A DNA stretch of 64,000 nucleotides from Anaeramoeba flamelloides (GCA_027625915.1 JANTQA010000010.1:248001-312000); one strand, 5' to 3'; shown: positions 47,285-59,546, numbered from the stretch's first letter. Made by a program: numbers and translations. Notes: generated by a model not told the origin, from the sequence alone.

Positions 47285-48015
47285 TTACATATAAACTCTT
47301 ATTCAATTAAAAAGGTAAATAAATTTTAAAAGAATTATTCCTAATTGAATCAAATTAATTGTAGTATCATTCTAAAAGATAAGAAACTCTTTAAAAGATA
47401 AAAAACACTCAACTGAATATTTAAAACTCATTAATACAAAAAAATAAAAATTAAAATTAAATATTTTAAAAATTGATGTACCCTTTTATTTGTAATGAAA
47501 AATCTCGTTTTGTAAACAGTAAAGAAAAATATTTATAAAATCATATAAAAACTGTTGAAACAAGCTGAATTGTGGAGAAGTTATTTACAAGTTTTGATAA
47601 ATATATACATATTCAAACTTTTGTTCTTTAAAGTCTCATTTTCAATATAAAGTACAAATTAATCTTGGTATTTTGTTGGAATTTTTTTTTTTTCTTTATT
47701 TTCTCTTTTCTCTTTGTCCAATACATAAATTCAATAATGGTCTTTCTTAATTCCGATATCATGCTCATTCAAAACCAAACTGAAACTGTTTCGATTTTTA
47801 TACTGGCAGATTATATACAAATTGTTTTCTTCTTATCTTGTTTTATTCATGTTCCAACTGTTCGATATCCATAAATAACAAAACAAAAAATGAAAAAATG
47901 AATAATTAAAATGAAAATCACCAATAAGTAATTATCTTATTATCAATCAAATTTAATAGTATTGATGATTTTAAATGTGTAGTCCTTTCCTTGAACAAGG
48001 GTTTTTATATAGTGT
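47285..48015 (-). repeat. element R7, copy C (partial, degenerate)
   Basis: It is about 730 bp in the same orientation as 21190-21925, with long shared words such as TTCTTAATTCCGATATCA, CTGTTCGATATCCA and AATGAAAATCACCAATAAGT. It starts at a shared ATAAACTC(T/A)T near the left border. It is old and broken, and no end repeats could be fixed. Confidence 0.6.
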
Positions 48016-48343
48016 TCGTACAGGTGATTGATTTTAAAAATTTAACAAGAATTATCTTAACTTGATATAGTAACAAAGTTTTTTCTTTTTTTCTTTCACA
48101 AATAATTTTTTTTTTTTTGGTAATTTAAAATCATTATAATTGTTATTTTTTGAACTTTTTTCTTAAATTTGTAATTTTAGTGTATTCTAATTTTGGAAAC
48201 CTTTAGAAAGTTTTTTTTTCCATAGAGAAAAGAGACCATACGTTTTTTATTAAAAAAACTGAAATGTTTTTGGTTTTCAATCAAATATAAAAAATGGTGT
48301 TTGAAATTGACATGTGTTTTTAAACAAAGAAATGGGATTTATT

Positions 48344-48517
48344 TTGTTTTCAAGCATTCCTTACAAAATAAAGAACCTTTTATTTGGGCCTAATTTAAGA
48401 AATATTCAGATTAAAGGAACCAAAATATTTGATGAAAATAATCAAAAAATATATCAATCTATGGATTTCGAGATTTTTCAATTTAAAAAATCCTCACAAA
48501 AAAAACAAATTGGTTAA
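48344..48517 (+). other. weak open frame, possible gene fragment
   Basis: It reads I-P-Y-K-I-K-N-L-L-F-G-P-N-L-R-N and continues with fairly protein-like composition to a stop at 48515-48517. No splice context, homologue or partner exon is recognised. It could be chance or a gene relic. Confidence 0.15.
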
Positions 48518-48889
48518 AGTCTTCTAAAATAAACTTTAAAATCATATTTAAAGACAAAATTTATTAGTAAAAACATTCTTATTTTAGCACAATTATATCC
48601 AAGATATAAAAGATCTGCAAATTTTCAAACTTTAGCTAGTAAGCCCAATGATTCTCTCAAAAACTTTCAACAACAACTAAACCCGGTTCCAAAAAATTGG
48701 ACACACCCAAAATCAAAAATTGTCAAAAAAAAAAAAAAAAAACCTCAATTTATTGTATTTTCGCAAACCTAAATAAAAACCACATTTAAGTTACCCAGTA
48801 TTAATGTTTTAATAAGTAATCATTTTAACCCAAATAAAAGAAAAAAATATAAAACTCCAAAATAACAATCAGTCTGTCCAAAATAATGA

Positions 48890-49270
48890 AATGAGTGGAA
48901 CAAAAAATGTATTGGTAAATTTGTTGAAATTTCACCAAAAATTGTTGATCGATCAAATGTCAAGATACCATCTACCAATTGTATGTGATTTTCCAATTTA
49001 ACAGACTCGACTCTAACCTTCTATCAACCATCGAAAAAAAATTTCGAGATCTAACGAAACAGATTACGTAACTATAAAAAAGGAAATGAAAACAAAACAA
49101 AAAAGACAAAAAATGAAATTGTTTGTAAAATCAAAATTCTTTCCAAATTATGTGTAAAGTGTATTATTGCTATTCTTTCAACTGTTTAAACTGTGTCAAA
49201 ATTTTTGAAATCTAGTTTACAATGTATTATCTGATAACTTTTGAGAGATCTAATCCTTTTTTTTATTATC
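48890..49270 (+). repeat. dispersed repeat R9, copy 1
   Basis: Words in order: TTGGTAAATTTGTTGAAATT, TTGATCGATCAAATG, and TATCAACCATCGAAAAAAAA followed by AACGAAAC. They match 54440-54800 at about 70% by eye. It lies just 3' of the RasGAP gene. Confidence 0.6.
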
Positions 49271-49556
49271 TTTAAGTTCTCTCGAGAATTATTTACTTCA
49301 AATTTCGCAAATAAAAAGTTTGGTTTTACAAAAAAATAAATAGCTTCATAATTAGGTTTTAAAAAAAAAGATCTTTTAAATTAAAATAGAATAAATGTTA
49401 TAAAATAGCAAATTTATTTTGAAAAGCTATTTTTGCTTCAAAAAAAAAACACACAAAAAATAATGATAAAAAGTAAATAATAGAAAATTAGCGAAAATGA
49501 AAAATAAAAAAGAATAAAATTAAAAAAAATAAAAAAAAAAAAAAAATAATTTTTCA

Positions 49557-52500
49557 TTATACATCTTCGTCAGCTTGTATATTAATTGGCTCGCCGATCT
49601 TAAAAATTAAGGATTGCATTTCTTTGAATAAGAAACGTCTACGTTCTTCGTCTTCAATTTCCATTTCCATTGTTTCATTAATTTCTTCAGAATTTAGGGT
49701 CATATAACGGTGCACGTTGGCGCATGATATTTCAAGAACATCTGGAGGCAGTGGAGAGTTTTCAAAGGACAATTCATCCATCGACTCCTCTGTGGGTGTT
49801 GAAATTTCCAAAAGATATTGGTTTACACGGTCCTGGTTATCGTTGATGAAATCATTCAGTGTTGACATATATTCTTCCTTGACGCCGAACAATGTCCCAT
49901 TGGCAAGATTAATGAGAACCTTGGCAACCAAGATGAGTGTTCTTAGCAATTCGTCGTCGGGATCCTCGGAAATGATGCCGTAGTCGTCGCATGCGGTAAT
50001 TGCGGGAACAAAGTATCTTAGGATCATCATTCCGCCGATTGCCTGGCAGATCCTGTCGGGGAATTTCTCTTCGAGTAGCTCTCGTGTGTAACTTAAAACG
50101 AATCTAAATTGAGGTGGTAAGGTTTTGCCATTATTGATGATGGAGGAGATAAAGGATTCTGTGGCTGCCATCAAGTTATATTTGTTTGTCACCTGTGCGC
50201 CCATTTCCTTCACGAGATCTGGATCCAGTTCGACTTCCATTTTGTCTTGATCCTTTAATAAATCGTACATTGGCTGAGATAAGCAGAGATGAAGGTATTC
50301 GATACCATAGGCCAAATGGCAAAAGGAAGACCAGAGTTTGCTTGCCATCGAATATCCCCGAAATAGCAAATCGCTATCTTCGCACCCATTGACTTCCTTT
50401 TCAAGGAAATATTTGAGGATCAATGGAGATTCGCCGTTGACTTCGAAAATATATAGTAACGATTTTGATAAATAATCGGCGACCTTTGTTTCTGCAGCGA
50501 GACACAGGCAATTAACAAAGTCCAGATGTTCCAATAGCAACTCTTGCAAATCAAAGAGCATTTTTTTCATTGAGGGCTTTGTAATGTTCGAGATCTCTTC
50601 ATCCGAGATATAATAATTTTCACCAAATAATGTTTGGAGATCATAGATTGGCAATGATAAAATATCATAAAACCTGTCGCGCTCGGAATGCCTTCTCCAT
50701 AAGAAAAAGATAACAAGCCCGACGGCAATACCGCCAACACAGATAACGCAAATGAAAAACGCTAGAAAGCCTGAAGAGCTAATGCCCATGGCGTCTGCAG
50801 CCTTGTCGGCCCAATTGTCTGGCTCGGTTTCGGTTTCGCAATTTGCTCCTGTATATCCACTTTTGCATTTGCATTGCCCCGTTTCTACTATACATTCCCC
50901 TCCGTTTTTGCATTCGATCGCGTCACAGAGGTAATAATCACAAAAGGTGCCTGTGTATCCCGTTTCACATTCACAGCTTCCATCCTCTTCCTGGCATTCG
51001 CCATTTTCACACTTCGTGTCATCTTCAAGGCAATTCATAATTTGGCAATTTGATCCGGCATAATTAGTCTCGCACCTACACGTTCCATCTTTTAAGCATC
51101 TACCCCTCTCAGGAGTAGCATATTGCCCACAATCTTTTGTTGTGCATTTATGAGTATTACAATTTGTGCCGGTGTATCCTTCATCAGGATCACAGTAACA
51201 ATATCCGCTTTGTCCTGAGTATATACATCTTCCTTGTGGATATGTACAATTGTTATATTCTTCCATGCATAAATCAATGTCACAGTATTCACCTCCCCAG
51301 CCATCATCGCATTGACCTTTGAGTTTAAAAGATTGTAGAATATTCAAAAGTTTGTTTAATAATTAGAATTATTAATGGAATACTTGTATTAGTGTTTATA
51401 GTTAGGTACCAATTTTTTGGTATTATGAGATATTAAGGTTCTTTTGAAAAGCATATTTTCTAAGATTACAAGATTATCAAATGTTGGAATCAAAAAGTTT
51501 TTTAAAAAAAGGGTATTTGAAATATAAATGAGTCTTGTTGATCACTTTTATTATCATTTTGTTTACATTATTTTTAAAATAGCTGTAAAAATATATTTTA
51601 ATCAAACACAGTTCCCATAAAAGCCAATTCCTGTATTTTTAAATTTAAAAATATTTTTTTTTTTTTAAATTGAGTTTGCATTTAATAAACTTCATGAGAT
51701 ATATGATATGGCTTCCATGTGTCATTGTTTTTGTGATTTATAAAAAAAAATTAATAAGAAATAAAGAAAAAAGAAAAAAAATCGCTTTTACACACCCAAG
51801 AATTGTTGTAAATTCTTTCATATTTTAAAGAGTTAAATTGTTATTTTCATTTGAAAAACAATCTTAAAGTAATAAACAATTGATAAAATTTTAATTAATT
51901 ATTTGTGAGATTTCTCGGAGATGTATAATTACACAATTTTTCAATGTGAAATTTTTGTAATTTCTCACTTAAAGCGAGAGTTTCTTGAAAGAATTTCGGT
52001 GTTGTTAGTATGTTTTTTTAATTGAAGTGTACTCTAATATCAAATTAAGCACATGTTACGATACAACAAGATTGTTTATAATAATAACTCCAAATTTTTT
52101 TTTTTTTTTATTGCCAGGGATTGTTTATTGTTTTTTGATTTTAATATAATTACTACTACTAATCTTTGGATAAAAAAAAATACATGATTTAGGTCTAAAA
52201 GATAAAAAAAATATATATATCATTCTTGACACGATTGATGCGTTTTGCAAAATTTTACTTTTCCCACATTTTTAAAAAATCTAATATACATATCAACGAT
52301 TTAATCACTGACAAACAAGTTGATGGTACCAGATTGAATGACAAGCAATCTGAAATAAAAAATGAAAATTAAAAAAAAAAAATCTTTTCCAATTTTCTTT
52401 TTTTTTTTTTCAATAAATGTGTTTTCAGAAAACGAACATGATCAAAACAATTTGCAATAATGTGTAATCATATTTATAGCAAATAACCAATGAAGTATAG

Positions 52501-55500
52501 TTTTTCTTTTTAAACATAATCAACAATAATAACAAGGTTGTCTTTTGTTGTTGTAGATTAAGATCTGTTTACCCTTAAAATCATTTCCGGTAACAGAACT
52601 TAAATCTTTATCCAATTAAAACCATAAAATCATCATTGCCAATGTTTTACTGAGTCATCGATCCAAAAATCATTATGTATTAAGAATTAAACATATTTAG
52701 AAAAAAAAAAAAAACAAAGCACATCAATCCCAAGAAAAATACTTTAATTCAAAAATGCAAGAATTTATACTTTGATCTATCATATCAACAAACTCCATAT
52801 TTTAAGCTATATAATCAACAGTTTTAAATTGTTTGAATTTTGTTTTTTAAGATTTCTGATCTTTTTTTATCCTTTTCAGTTTCGTTTTTTACTATTCATA
52901 ATTTGTAATTTTTTTTTTTTCGAGTTGCTGTTTAATTAAAGGTTTTGAAAAAAATGATTTGCTCCAAAATATTCACAAATATAATCTATTACATTTAGAT
53001 AAAATTCTTTTGCAATACCTCTTAGAATTTCAGATCAAATGGTCAAATTTTCAAACATTTACACAAACGTTTTGTCCCCTTTCTTAAAAAAAGGTTAAAT
53101 CTGAAAAAGTAAATTGGAATTTCGTGATGAATTCTAGAAATGATCAAACAGGAAGGTAAACTAAAAAAACAAAATGTTGATAAACACTCTTTCGTTTATT
53201 CAAATTTGTTTTTACAACTCAAAATAAAAAAAATTATTGAAAAAGAGCATCAATTGTCCTGAATGTAAATTTTGTGAAAAAAACAATAGACTAATACTTT
53301 AAAAAAAATAAATTTAATCCATTCTTATTTTCAAAAAACAAGTTAAAAGTTCATTAGACAAAAAATCAATTTTTAAAATCCATTCTGATATTTAGTAATA
53401 TTGTAAAGTTTCTCAATTTTTTTTAAGGCAATTATTAAATAGGATTCTACCTTTTTCTTTCAAATTTAGTTATATTGATAATCGGAAATTTTGAAAATCA
53501 CAGAAATCACAGATAATCAATTTTTCAGGATCAAAAATTTCAAACTATTAGCCATGACTCAATAAGAGCATAACTCTTGATAAATTAATTTAATTTTCAA
53601 ATTGAATCTAAATCCTGAAAAATAATTTCCATAAAAAAAAGTATGTAAATTGTTTAAAACAACATATATAAAAATAATAATAATAAATTGGGAATAAATT
53701 TACATTCTCCTGTTGTTTCTATGCAAGTACCGCTGGTACATTTCCCATCGGGACAGGTTTCTTGTTCACATGTTTCACCAAAAAATCCTTCTTCGCAATC
53801 ACAGCCATCTGCTAAGCAAGTTCCGTTATTTTCACAAGCATTATCGTCAACACAATCGTCTATAATTTTTTTGAAATATTGAATTCAAACAATAAAAAAA
53901 AAAATAATAAAAAATGAAAATTAATTTTAATTATAAATAAGGTTTGTGAAACAAACTTGTTATATTTTCTGAAACAGAAAACAAAAAAAAAAAAATGAAA
54001 AAACAATTCTAAATGTGTCCGACTATTATTATCTTTTCAATTAAATTCTTATTAAAAATTGTGAACAAAAATTTTACAAATTTGGTAAAGTAAAATTAAC
54101 TAAATTAAACATAATTTTTAAAATATAAATAAACCCCAATTCAAAATTTTTAACACATCAAAATTCAATTTTTGAAAAAAAAAAAATCTTATTTAATCAA
54201 TTCTAGAAGAAATACCAGATTAGAACCATTTACTAATTGAAATGTTAACAATTGTTTATAAATTACAATACTCACAAAACAAAAAATAAATAATTACCAA
54301 TACTAATAAATTATTGGTCTGTTAAAAATTTTGGAGATGAGCAAAACAAAAAAAATGCATTGGATTTATTGTTAAGGGTTTGATGAAACCTCATCTAATC
54401 AGTTAAAGAGAGAATTTTGAAGTGACTAAATTTGAGATTTCTAATTCAAAGAGTATAAAAAAATACATTGGTAAATTTGTTTGCATTCTATTAGGAATAT
54501 TGATCGATCAAATGGTTAGATAGCATTGACTAATTTTATTTGAGTTCTTCTATTTGGAAAAACTCAACTTTAACTTAATATCAATCGTTGAAAAAAAATT
54601 TTGATCTACCGAAACTTATTATATAATTCAAAAAAATTAAATGAAAATAAAAAACTCAAAGATGAAAAAATGATTTTAATATTTTTCAAAAATCAAAATT
54701 ATTTCTAATTTTGATGAAATTGTATTATTGTGATTCTTAACCAAATTAGCTGTGTGTAAAATTTTGAATTTTAGTTAATATTATTTTTTATTTCAAATTC
54801 TTGATTTTTGTAAATAACTTTCCCCTGATAATTTTTTATTTAATGAGATTATTTTCTTTTTCTTCTTTTTTTTTTTTTTTTTTTAAAGGTATTAGTTCTT
54901 GTGTTCAAACACTCAATGATATTTGGTAGGCCACAATACCAAAATTTTGGATGAATTTCCATAAAATCCTCGTTTCAAGCTCTTCTCGCTAGAGTATAAT
55001 GTATCTCATAAACAGTCTTGAGTGAAATTTTTCAATCTCAAGATCGTTCTATTGTTTTTCCAAATTTAAAAACACGTTTATATTGTTTAATATTTTGGAT
55101 CTCAAATTAATTTTAACTTGATTATAATAAATATAATTATAATCAAACTATTTATTAAAAATTAAAAAAAAAAAAGATAAATAATTACTGATTTCTAGAA
55201 GATGGTATCTGAATGTGAATATAGGTATTGTGTTTATGTTTCGAGGATGATCATTATTTCAAAAAATAATAAAAGATATAATTTTTTGAAAATGATCATA
55301 CATTAATAATTAACACATTTTTTGATGTATAATCACAGTTGTATCAAATTTTTGTTATGACTGGACAAAAAATTTGTAAAGAAAAATTCACCAAGTTAGA
55401 ATATGGAAAAAACATAATTTTGTTATTTCCTAGATACAATAACTATGTTGAAAAAAAAGATTTATTTTGCTTTGGATGCTCAACACAATATTTTTTTGAA

Positions 55501-58500
55501 ATCTTGTATTAACAATACGATTCATGAAGAACTGATTAATATTCACAACGATATTCGTTTGTGAACAAAATTTCTCAACTATTTGTTTTGTTTTAAAACT
55601 GTGTTTAAAACAATCTAAAAAATTTAATAATTTTTTCTAGGAGGAATCACAATATTTTTTTTCACGATTGACATGTGAATTTTATATTTAAATTAATAAG
55701 ATTTCGCATTGGCTGAAAGTGGGGTAAAATGTTCTTGTAATTAATTTTTAGAAACAAATGAGTTTTGAATTTGTTTGAATATTGATTATGAAAATATTGC
55801 GATCTTTTTTCATTTTAATTACAAAAAAGATTTATTATTACTCCTTAAGCCAATACATGCATATTATTTATTTGTTTTGATAAATCTCTATTTTGGAACA
55901 AATGTATTCAATTTTAATTAATACTTTTTTATTTTAATAACGAGATCTTTGAAAAAAAAAAAAAGTACTAATTGTTCAATAATTTATCGGTATTAATAAA
56001 AACAATATTTATATTATACTTTTTAAAAAAATTACTTACTATATAACATGAATTCAATTCCGGACTCTGTAAAAGGAATAGAATCAATATCTCCATCATA
56101 AAAAGAAACATCAACAGTATAATTTATTCCTTTATCTAAATCAGGTGCAATACATCCAATCCAAGAGTTTTCTTTGTCATATTGATCAGCTGCATATTTT
56201 GTGTCCCCGAATTTACAACTATATTTGACAGTCATTCCATTATATTCATCTTCGTCTACAATTGAACCAGATATTAAATATACCTTAATCAGATCGCCAA
56301 TTTTTCCGTTTTTAGGGAAAATTCTATCAACTTCAAGTTTATATGAATATTTAACTGACGTGTTCATAGTTCCAATTACTAAATTCCATCTATATTTTCC
56401 ATCTGGATAATTGTTTGGTACATCATCTGATGGTGGATCGGTTGGGTAATCTATTTTGACATCACCATCAATTGTGAAACTATTAGAATTGATCTAAATT
56501 GTTGAATTTTGTTTTTTTTTTTTTCAATATTTGTTTTTTTTTATTTTGAAATTTTTTAGTTGTTGTTGAGTTAAAAATGTTAAAAATGGTTAATTTAAAA
56601 AGTTCTAAACGCTTATACAATCAAAATGGTCTGGTTAGTAAATGCATTTTAGACAGGATTTTTAGCTATAATAAGCACAAATTAAAAACTTTTGAATTGA
56701 AATATTTTTCACTTTTTCTTTTTTCTTATCTCTTTGTTTAATTGCTGTTTCTCTTTTTTTGCTTATTTTATTTTTTTTTTTACCAACTTTTTGAATTTCT
56801 ATTTTTTTCTTTGTTCTTCTTCTTTTTCCTCAAAAAATCACTAATTTTTAATTGCCAAGTAAATAAATTGTTTTCCTGGAATATAGAACTTTATTCTTTA
56901 ACAAAGGAGATGAAAAAAAAAAAAAAAAAAAAATGATGTGATTAATTCGGAAATTAATAATATCATTTGCAGAAAATATTATTTATTATAATTTAGGCAT
57001 TAATATTAATTCTCTTTCTCAATTGCTTGAGTATTTTTCATGGTTAATAATCACTTTAGTTGTTGTTCCGTGATATTAGTAGTGAATAAAAGGTACAATA
57101 AAATAAGAAAAAATAATGTGACGATAAACAAGGCTCGACACAAAAATCAGTTTTTTCCAATTTCATTTTTCTTTTAAATTCCATAATTCATATCCTTACT
57201 AAATTCTTATCACCTATTATATCAAAAATAAAATAATTACTGCTCGATTTATTTTTTAATTTTAAAGGTGAGCACTCAATTATTGGAAAGAGTTAATAAG
57301 GTATTTCCAAAAAATTGGGGAATTTTTTTTTTCTATTTTATAAATAATATTGTCCTTAAAGTTTATCAACGCAAACATTAAAAATGATACACCCAAAGTG
57401 TATTTTAGACAAACCGATTTTGGTTTATTTTTTTGTGGCATGTAGGTAAATTAAATAAGGAAGATCAAGTTAAGGGTCGAGTCACTTAAGGCGGATTTTA
57501 CACCATACCCAAAGAGTATCTTGAACAAAAAAAAGGTTATTGAGAAATTGCACTTCTTTTGATTGACAAAATTCAAATAACAACAAAAAAACAAATTTCT
57601 TAGGATCTAATTGGTAAAAAAAATCAATTAACAAAAAATAATCTTGAGAAGATCTCTTTGAAAAAAATTCAATTCAAAAAAAAAAAAGTTTAAAAAGTTC
57701 GTCAATTTTAAAAATCCCATTTTAAAAAAAAAATTCATCTTTTCTCATTTACTATTTCCAAAGGGTTAAATTTCTTCAATTTGAAATAGATTAATTTTTC
57801 TTTAAGAATACAATCAATTTAATCTAGTTTAATCCAATTTGTGGTTGTTTTATAACATCCTCACTTTTTGACAAAGTAAGAATTTTGTTACTGTTGATAG
57901 AAAAATGTTTGACAGAGAAAGATAGTTGGACTGCAATTTTAATTGGGAACATTACTGAAAATGATTTTTAATTTCAATCGTTTGTGAAATAACTAAAGAA
58001 AATAACAATAATCTACTTATTAGAATCACGATTAATGTAATTCTACTTTTTCAAAACCTTATCTCTTATAATCTAAAGCAAGTTTAAAAATTACCATTTT
58101 CAGAATTAATAGTAAACTTTACTACAACTTGGATTTTTGTTAAAATAGAATGATCTACTTTAGTTGTCAACCATTCAAATGAGTATTCTACACACACCAC
58201 AGATTAATGAACTTGTAACACATTAAAACCTGGATTTATATAAAATTCACCTTGTTATCAAGAGGATTTGATTTTCAATTTTACTAATGTTCCCAATTAA
58301 AAATGGTGTCAAACCATTTTTCTGTGTCCAACATTTTTCTTTCAACAGTTAGATTCTTTTCTGTAAAAATAACTCATTTGATATCTGAGAAAAGAAAAAA
58401 AATCTTCGAGATCTCAAAAAGCACCAAAGAGTCACACTTCAAAATCCCACACCTGTTTTCAAAATTACATATTGTAACCATTCGGTTGGAAATTGAGTGT

Positions 58501-58855
58501 AACTCTTTGGCGTTTTTTTCCAAAAATGTCCTCTTTTTTGATTGTTGATTTTACAAGATCGTTCACGCTTCACATTGGTTGGTTAGTTTTTGGTTTTAGT
58601 TCACTCAAAAAAATTACAAATTTTTTTTTAATTGCAAAAAATTATTTTTCACAGTAAAAACTCTGATTTTCAATAATTTGCCAATAGTCAAACAATCTCT
58701 TGGGAGTGTTTCAAGGAAAAACCAAGTCTTTAAATTTTTAGAAGTGAGGTTTGTTTTGAGATCACCAAGTTTTCTTTTCTGTTTCTTTGAGTATTACTAA
58801 AGAAAATTGGAAAAAATGGTCGAAAATGAAAATTTTTTTCATAAATAAAAATTCT

Positions 58856-58921
<66 letters not shown>

Positions 58922-59546
58922 AAACTCCAATTGCATGTGCATTCGAGGTAATGACAGATCTAGAGCCACCAAATGTTCTTAGTGTTTGACAGTCCCATAG
59001 ATCACTCTCAGATCCCCAATTAAGCATCTGGGTATTACTATCTGTGTCCCGATCATCACTTTCAATAATTGCCATTGAGAGTGTGTCTGAGCCAGCAACA
59101 TTTGGCATGTAAAAATAAAGGTTACTATCCCAAATCCACTCCAAATTAAGGTTTTCATCCTTACTCCATTTGATTGGAGCTGCGTCGCGAATTGAAGAGA
59201 AATTGATTTCGTCGATATTCAAGCTTGCTTGTGATGCAGGTGGAAGATTGTAACCAAAATCACTGAGCTCAAAGGATCTTACCGGGTTGTTTGCTTTAAT
59301 CCTTGTCTGTGCAGAATTGTGAAGATAATCGTCGTCGTTAGTTGGTGGCGAGTCCTTAAGTGTTGGGTACACAGATTGCGCATTCGGGAGATCGATCCAT
59401 CCTTCGTTCCATGCGACGTCGGTTGGTGAGTATGATGCAAAAAATTTTGTATTAGTTGTCACGGTTTCGGTTAAGGCCGTTCCTGTGGTAGAACAAAAGG
59501 GAAAAAAGAAAATTAACAAAGCAATGGCTAAAAATTTGATTGTCAT
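49557..59546 (-). CDS. receptor-like transmembrane RasGAP: signal peptide, ectodomain, TIG, six EGF modules, TM, RasGAP
   Basis: Exons on the minus strand are 59546-58926, 56493-56040, 53968-53957 (12 nt), 53859-53704 and 51316-49557. They total 3003 bases (1000 aa) with matching phases 0,1,1,1. The signal peptide is M-T-I-K-F-L-A-I-A-L-L-I-F-F-F. An unrecognised strand-rich ectodomain fills about 25-250. A TIG/IPT-like fold (R-I-F-P-K-N-G-K-I-G-D, Y-S-C-K-F-G, W-I-G-C-I-A-P) lies at about 255-355. Six EGF modules (about 362-580) end in C-x-C-x2-G-Y-T-G-x2-C. The membrane span is at about 597-620. The cytosolic RasGAP domain (about 665-895) keeps the arginine finger in L-L-F-R-G-Y-S-M-A-S-K (R about 734) and an M-M-I-L-R-Y-F-V-P-A-I (FLR-type) helix. 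Catalysis is therefore likely: it should speed GTP hydrolysis by a Ras-family protein at the plasma membrane, perhaps under ligand control. The substrate and ligand are unknown. The 12-nt exon is optional in frame. Introns reach 2.4 kb and hold repeats. Confidence 0.9.
51317..53703 (-). other. RasGAP-gene intron 4 (2.4 kb)
   Basis: The donor is GAAT|GTAAAT and the acceptor CTCAAAG|GT; T+GT makes the Cys of an EGF module. The sequence is AT-rich with no supported exon or named repeat. Confidence 0.8.
53957..53968 (-). CDS. 12-nt micro-exon of the RasGAP receptor gene
   Basis: AAAATATAACAA lies between a strong acceptor TTTCTGTTTCAG and a GTTTGT donor. It enters and leaves in phase 1, so including it inserts four residues (reading K-N-I-T-N with the flanking bases) and skipping it keeps the frame. 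It sits at the TIG-EGF boundary and, if used, creates an N-x-T glycosylation motif. Confidence 0.5.
53969..56039 (-). other. RasGAP-gene intron 2 (2.1 kb) with R9
   Basis: The donor is A|GTAAGT and the acceptor the CAG of the micro-exon. It contains R9 copy 2 (54440-54800). Nothing coding is seen. Confidence 0.75.
54440..54800 (+). repeat. dispersed repeat R9, copy 2 (in RasGAP-gene intron)
   Basis: TTGGTAAATTTGTTTGCATT, TTGATCGATCAAATGG and TATCAATCGTTGAAAAAAAA, then ACCGAAAC, in the same order as copy 1 at 48890-49270. Confidence 0.6.
57470..58617 (-). repeat. dispersed repeat R2, copy 3, split by a MITE
   Basis: In reverse orientation it shows all R2 landmarks: GAGATCTCAAAAAGCACCAA, AAGAGTCACACTTCAAAAT, GACAAAGTAAGAATTTTGTT, and the distal half with CCAAAGGGTTAAATTTCTTC and TTGCACTTCTTTTGATTGAC. 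The 458-bp insertion at 57891-58348 interrupts it exactly where copies 1, 2 and 4 are continuous. Confidence 0.8.
57891..58348. mobile_element. 458-bp MITE with TTA target duplication (family R5), nested in R2
   Basis: TTA occurs at 57888-57890 and again at 58349-58351. The left end CTGTTGATAGAAAAATGTTT and the reverse complement of the right end CTGTTGAAAGAAAAATGTTG continue as inverted repeats for about 80 bp, both reaching TTTTAATTGGGAACATTA. The interior has no coding capacity. A 3-bp TWA duplication is the habit of PIF/Harbinger elements, though the terminal bases are not the usual GG/GC, so the superfamily is open. The empty site is known from the other R2 copies. Confidence 0.88.
58857..58920. 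repeat. 64-base poly(A) (poly(T) on the gene strand)
   Basis: An unbroken run of 64 A. On the RasGAP gene strand it is poly(T) starting right after the donor GTTTG. It generates meaningless poly-F frames. The exact length is likely unreliable in sequencing. Confidence 0.95.

Larger units (their letters stand above)
44496..49556. other. intergenic stretch with a TA-flanked element and R7 copy C
   Basis: This is upstream of the MOB gene and downstream of the RasGAP gene (both minus). It holds the 487-bp TIR element at 45458-45944, R7 copy C at 47285-48015, a weak 48.3-48.5 kb frame and R9 copy 1 at 48890-49270. Nothing else is supported. Confidence 0.6.
56494..58925 (-). other. RasGAP-gene intron 1 (2.4 kb)
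   Basis: The donor is GGA|GTTTG (58925-58924) and the acceptor CAATTTAG|ATC (56495-56494), phase 0, joining A-H-A-I-G to I-N-S-N-S-F. A 64-base homopolymer begins four bases after the donor dinucleotide's start. The intron also holds R2 copy 3 with a nested MITE. A second AG at 56480 would shift the frame, so the upstream AG is preferred. Confidence 0.75.

Noticed and set aside
50186-51322. Several plus-strand frames
   Set aside because: They are antisense to the EGF and RasGAP exon, where Cys and Gly codons make the complementary frames open.
58730-58972. 80-codon minus frame with a long Phe run
   Set aside because: It is the 64-T tract read in another frame across the RasGAP donor site.
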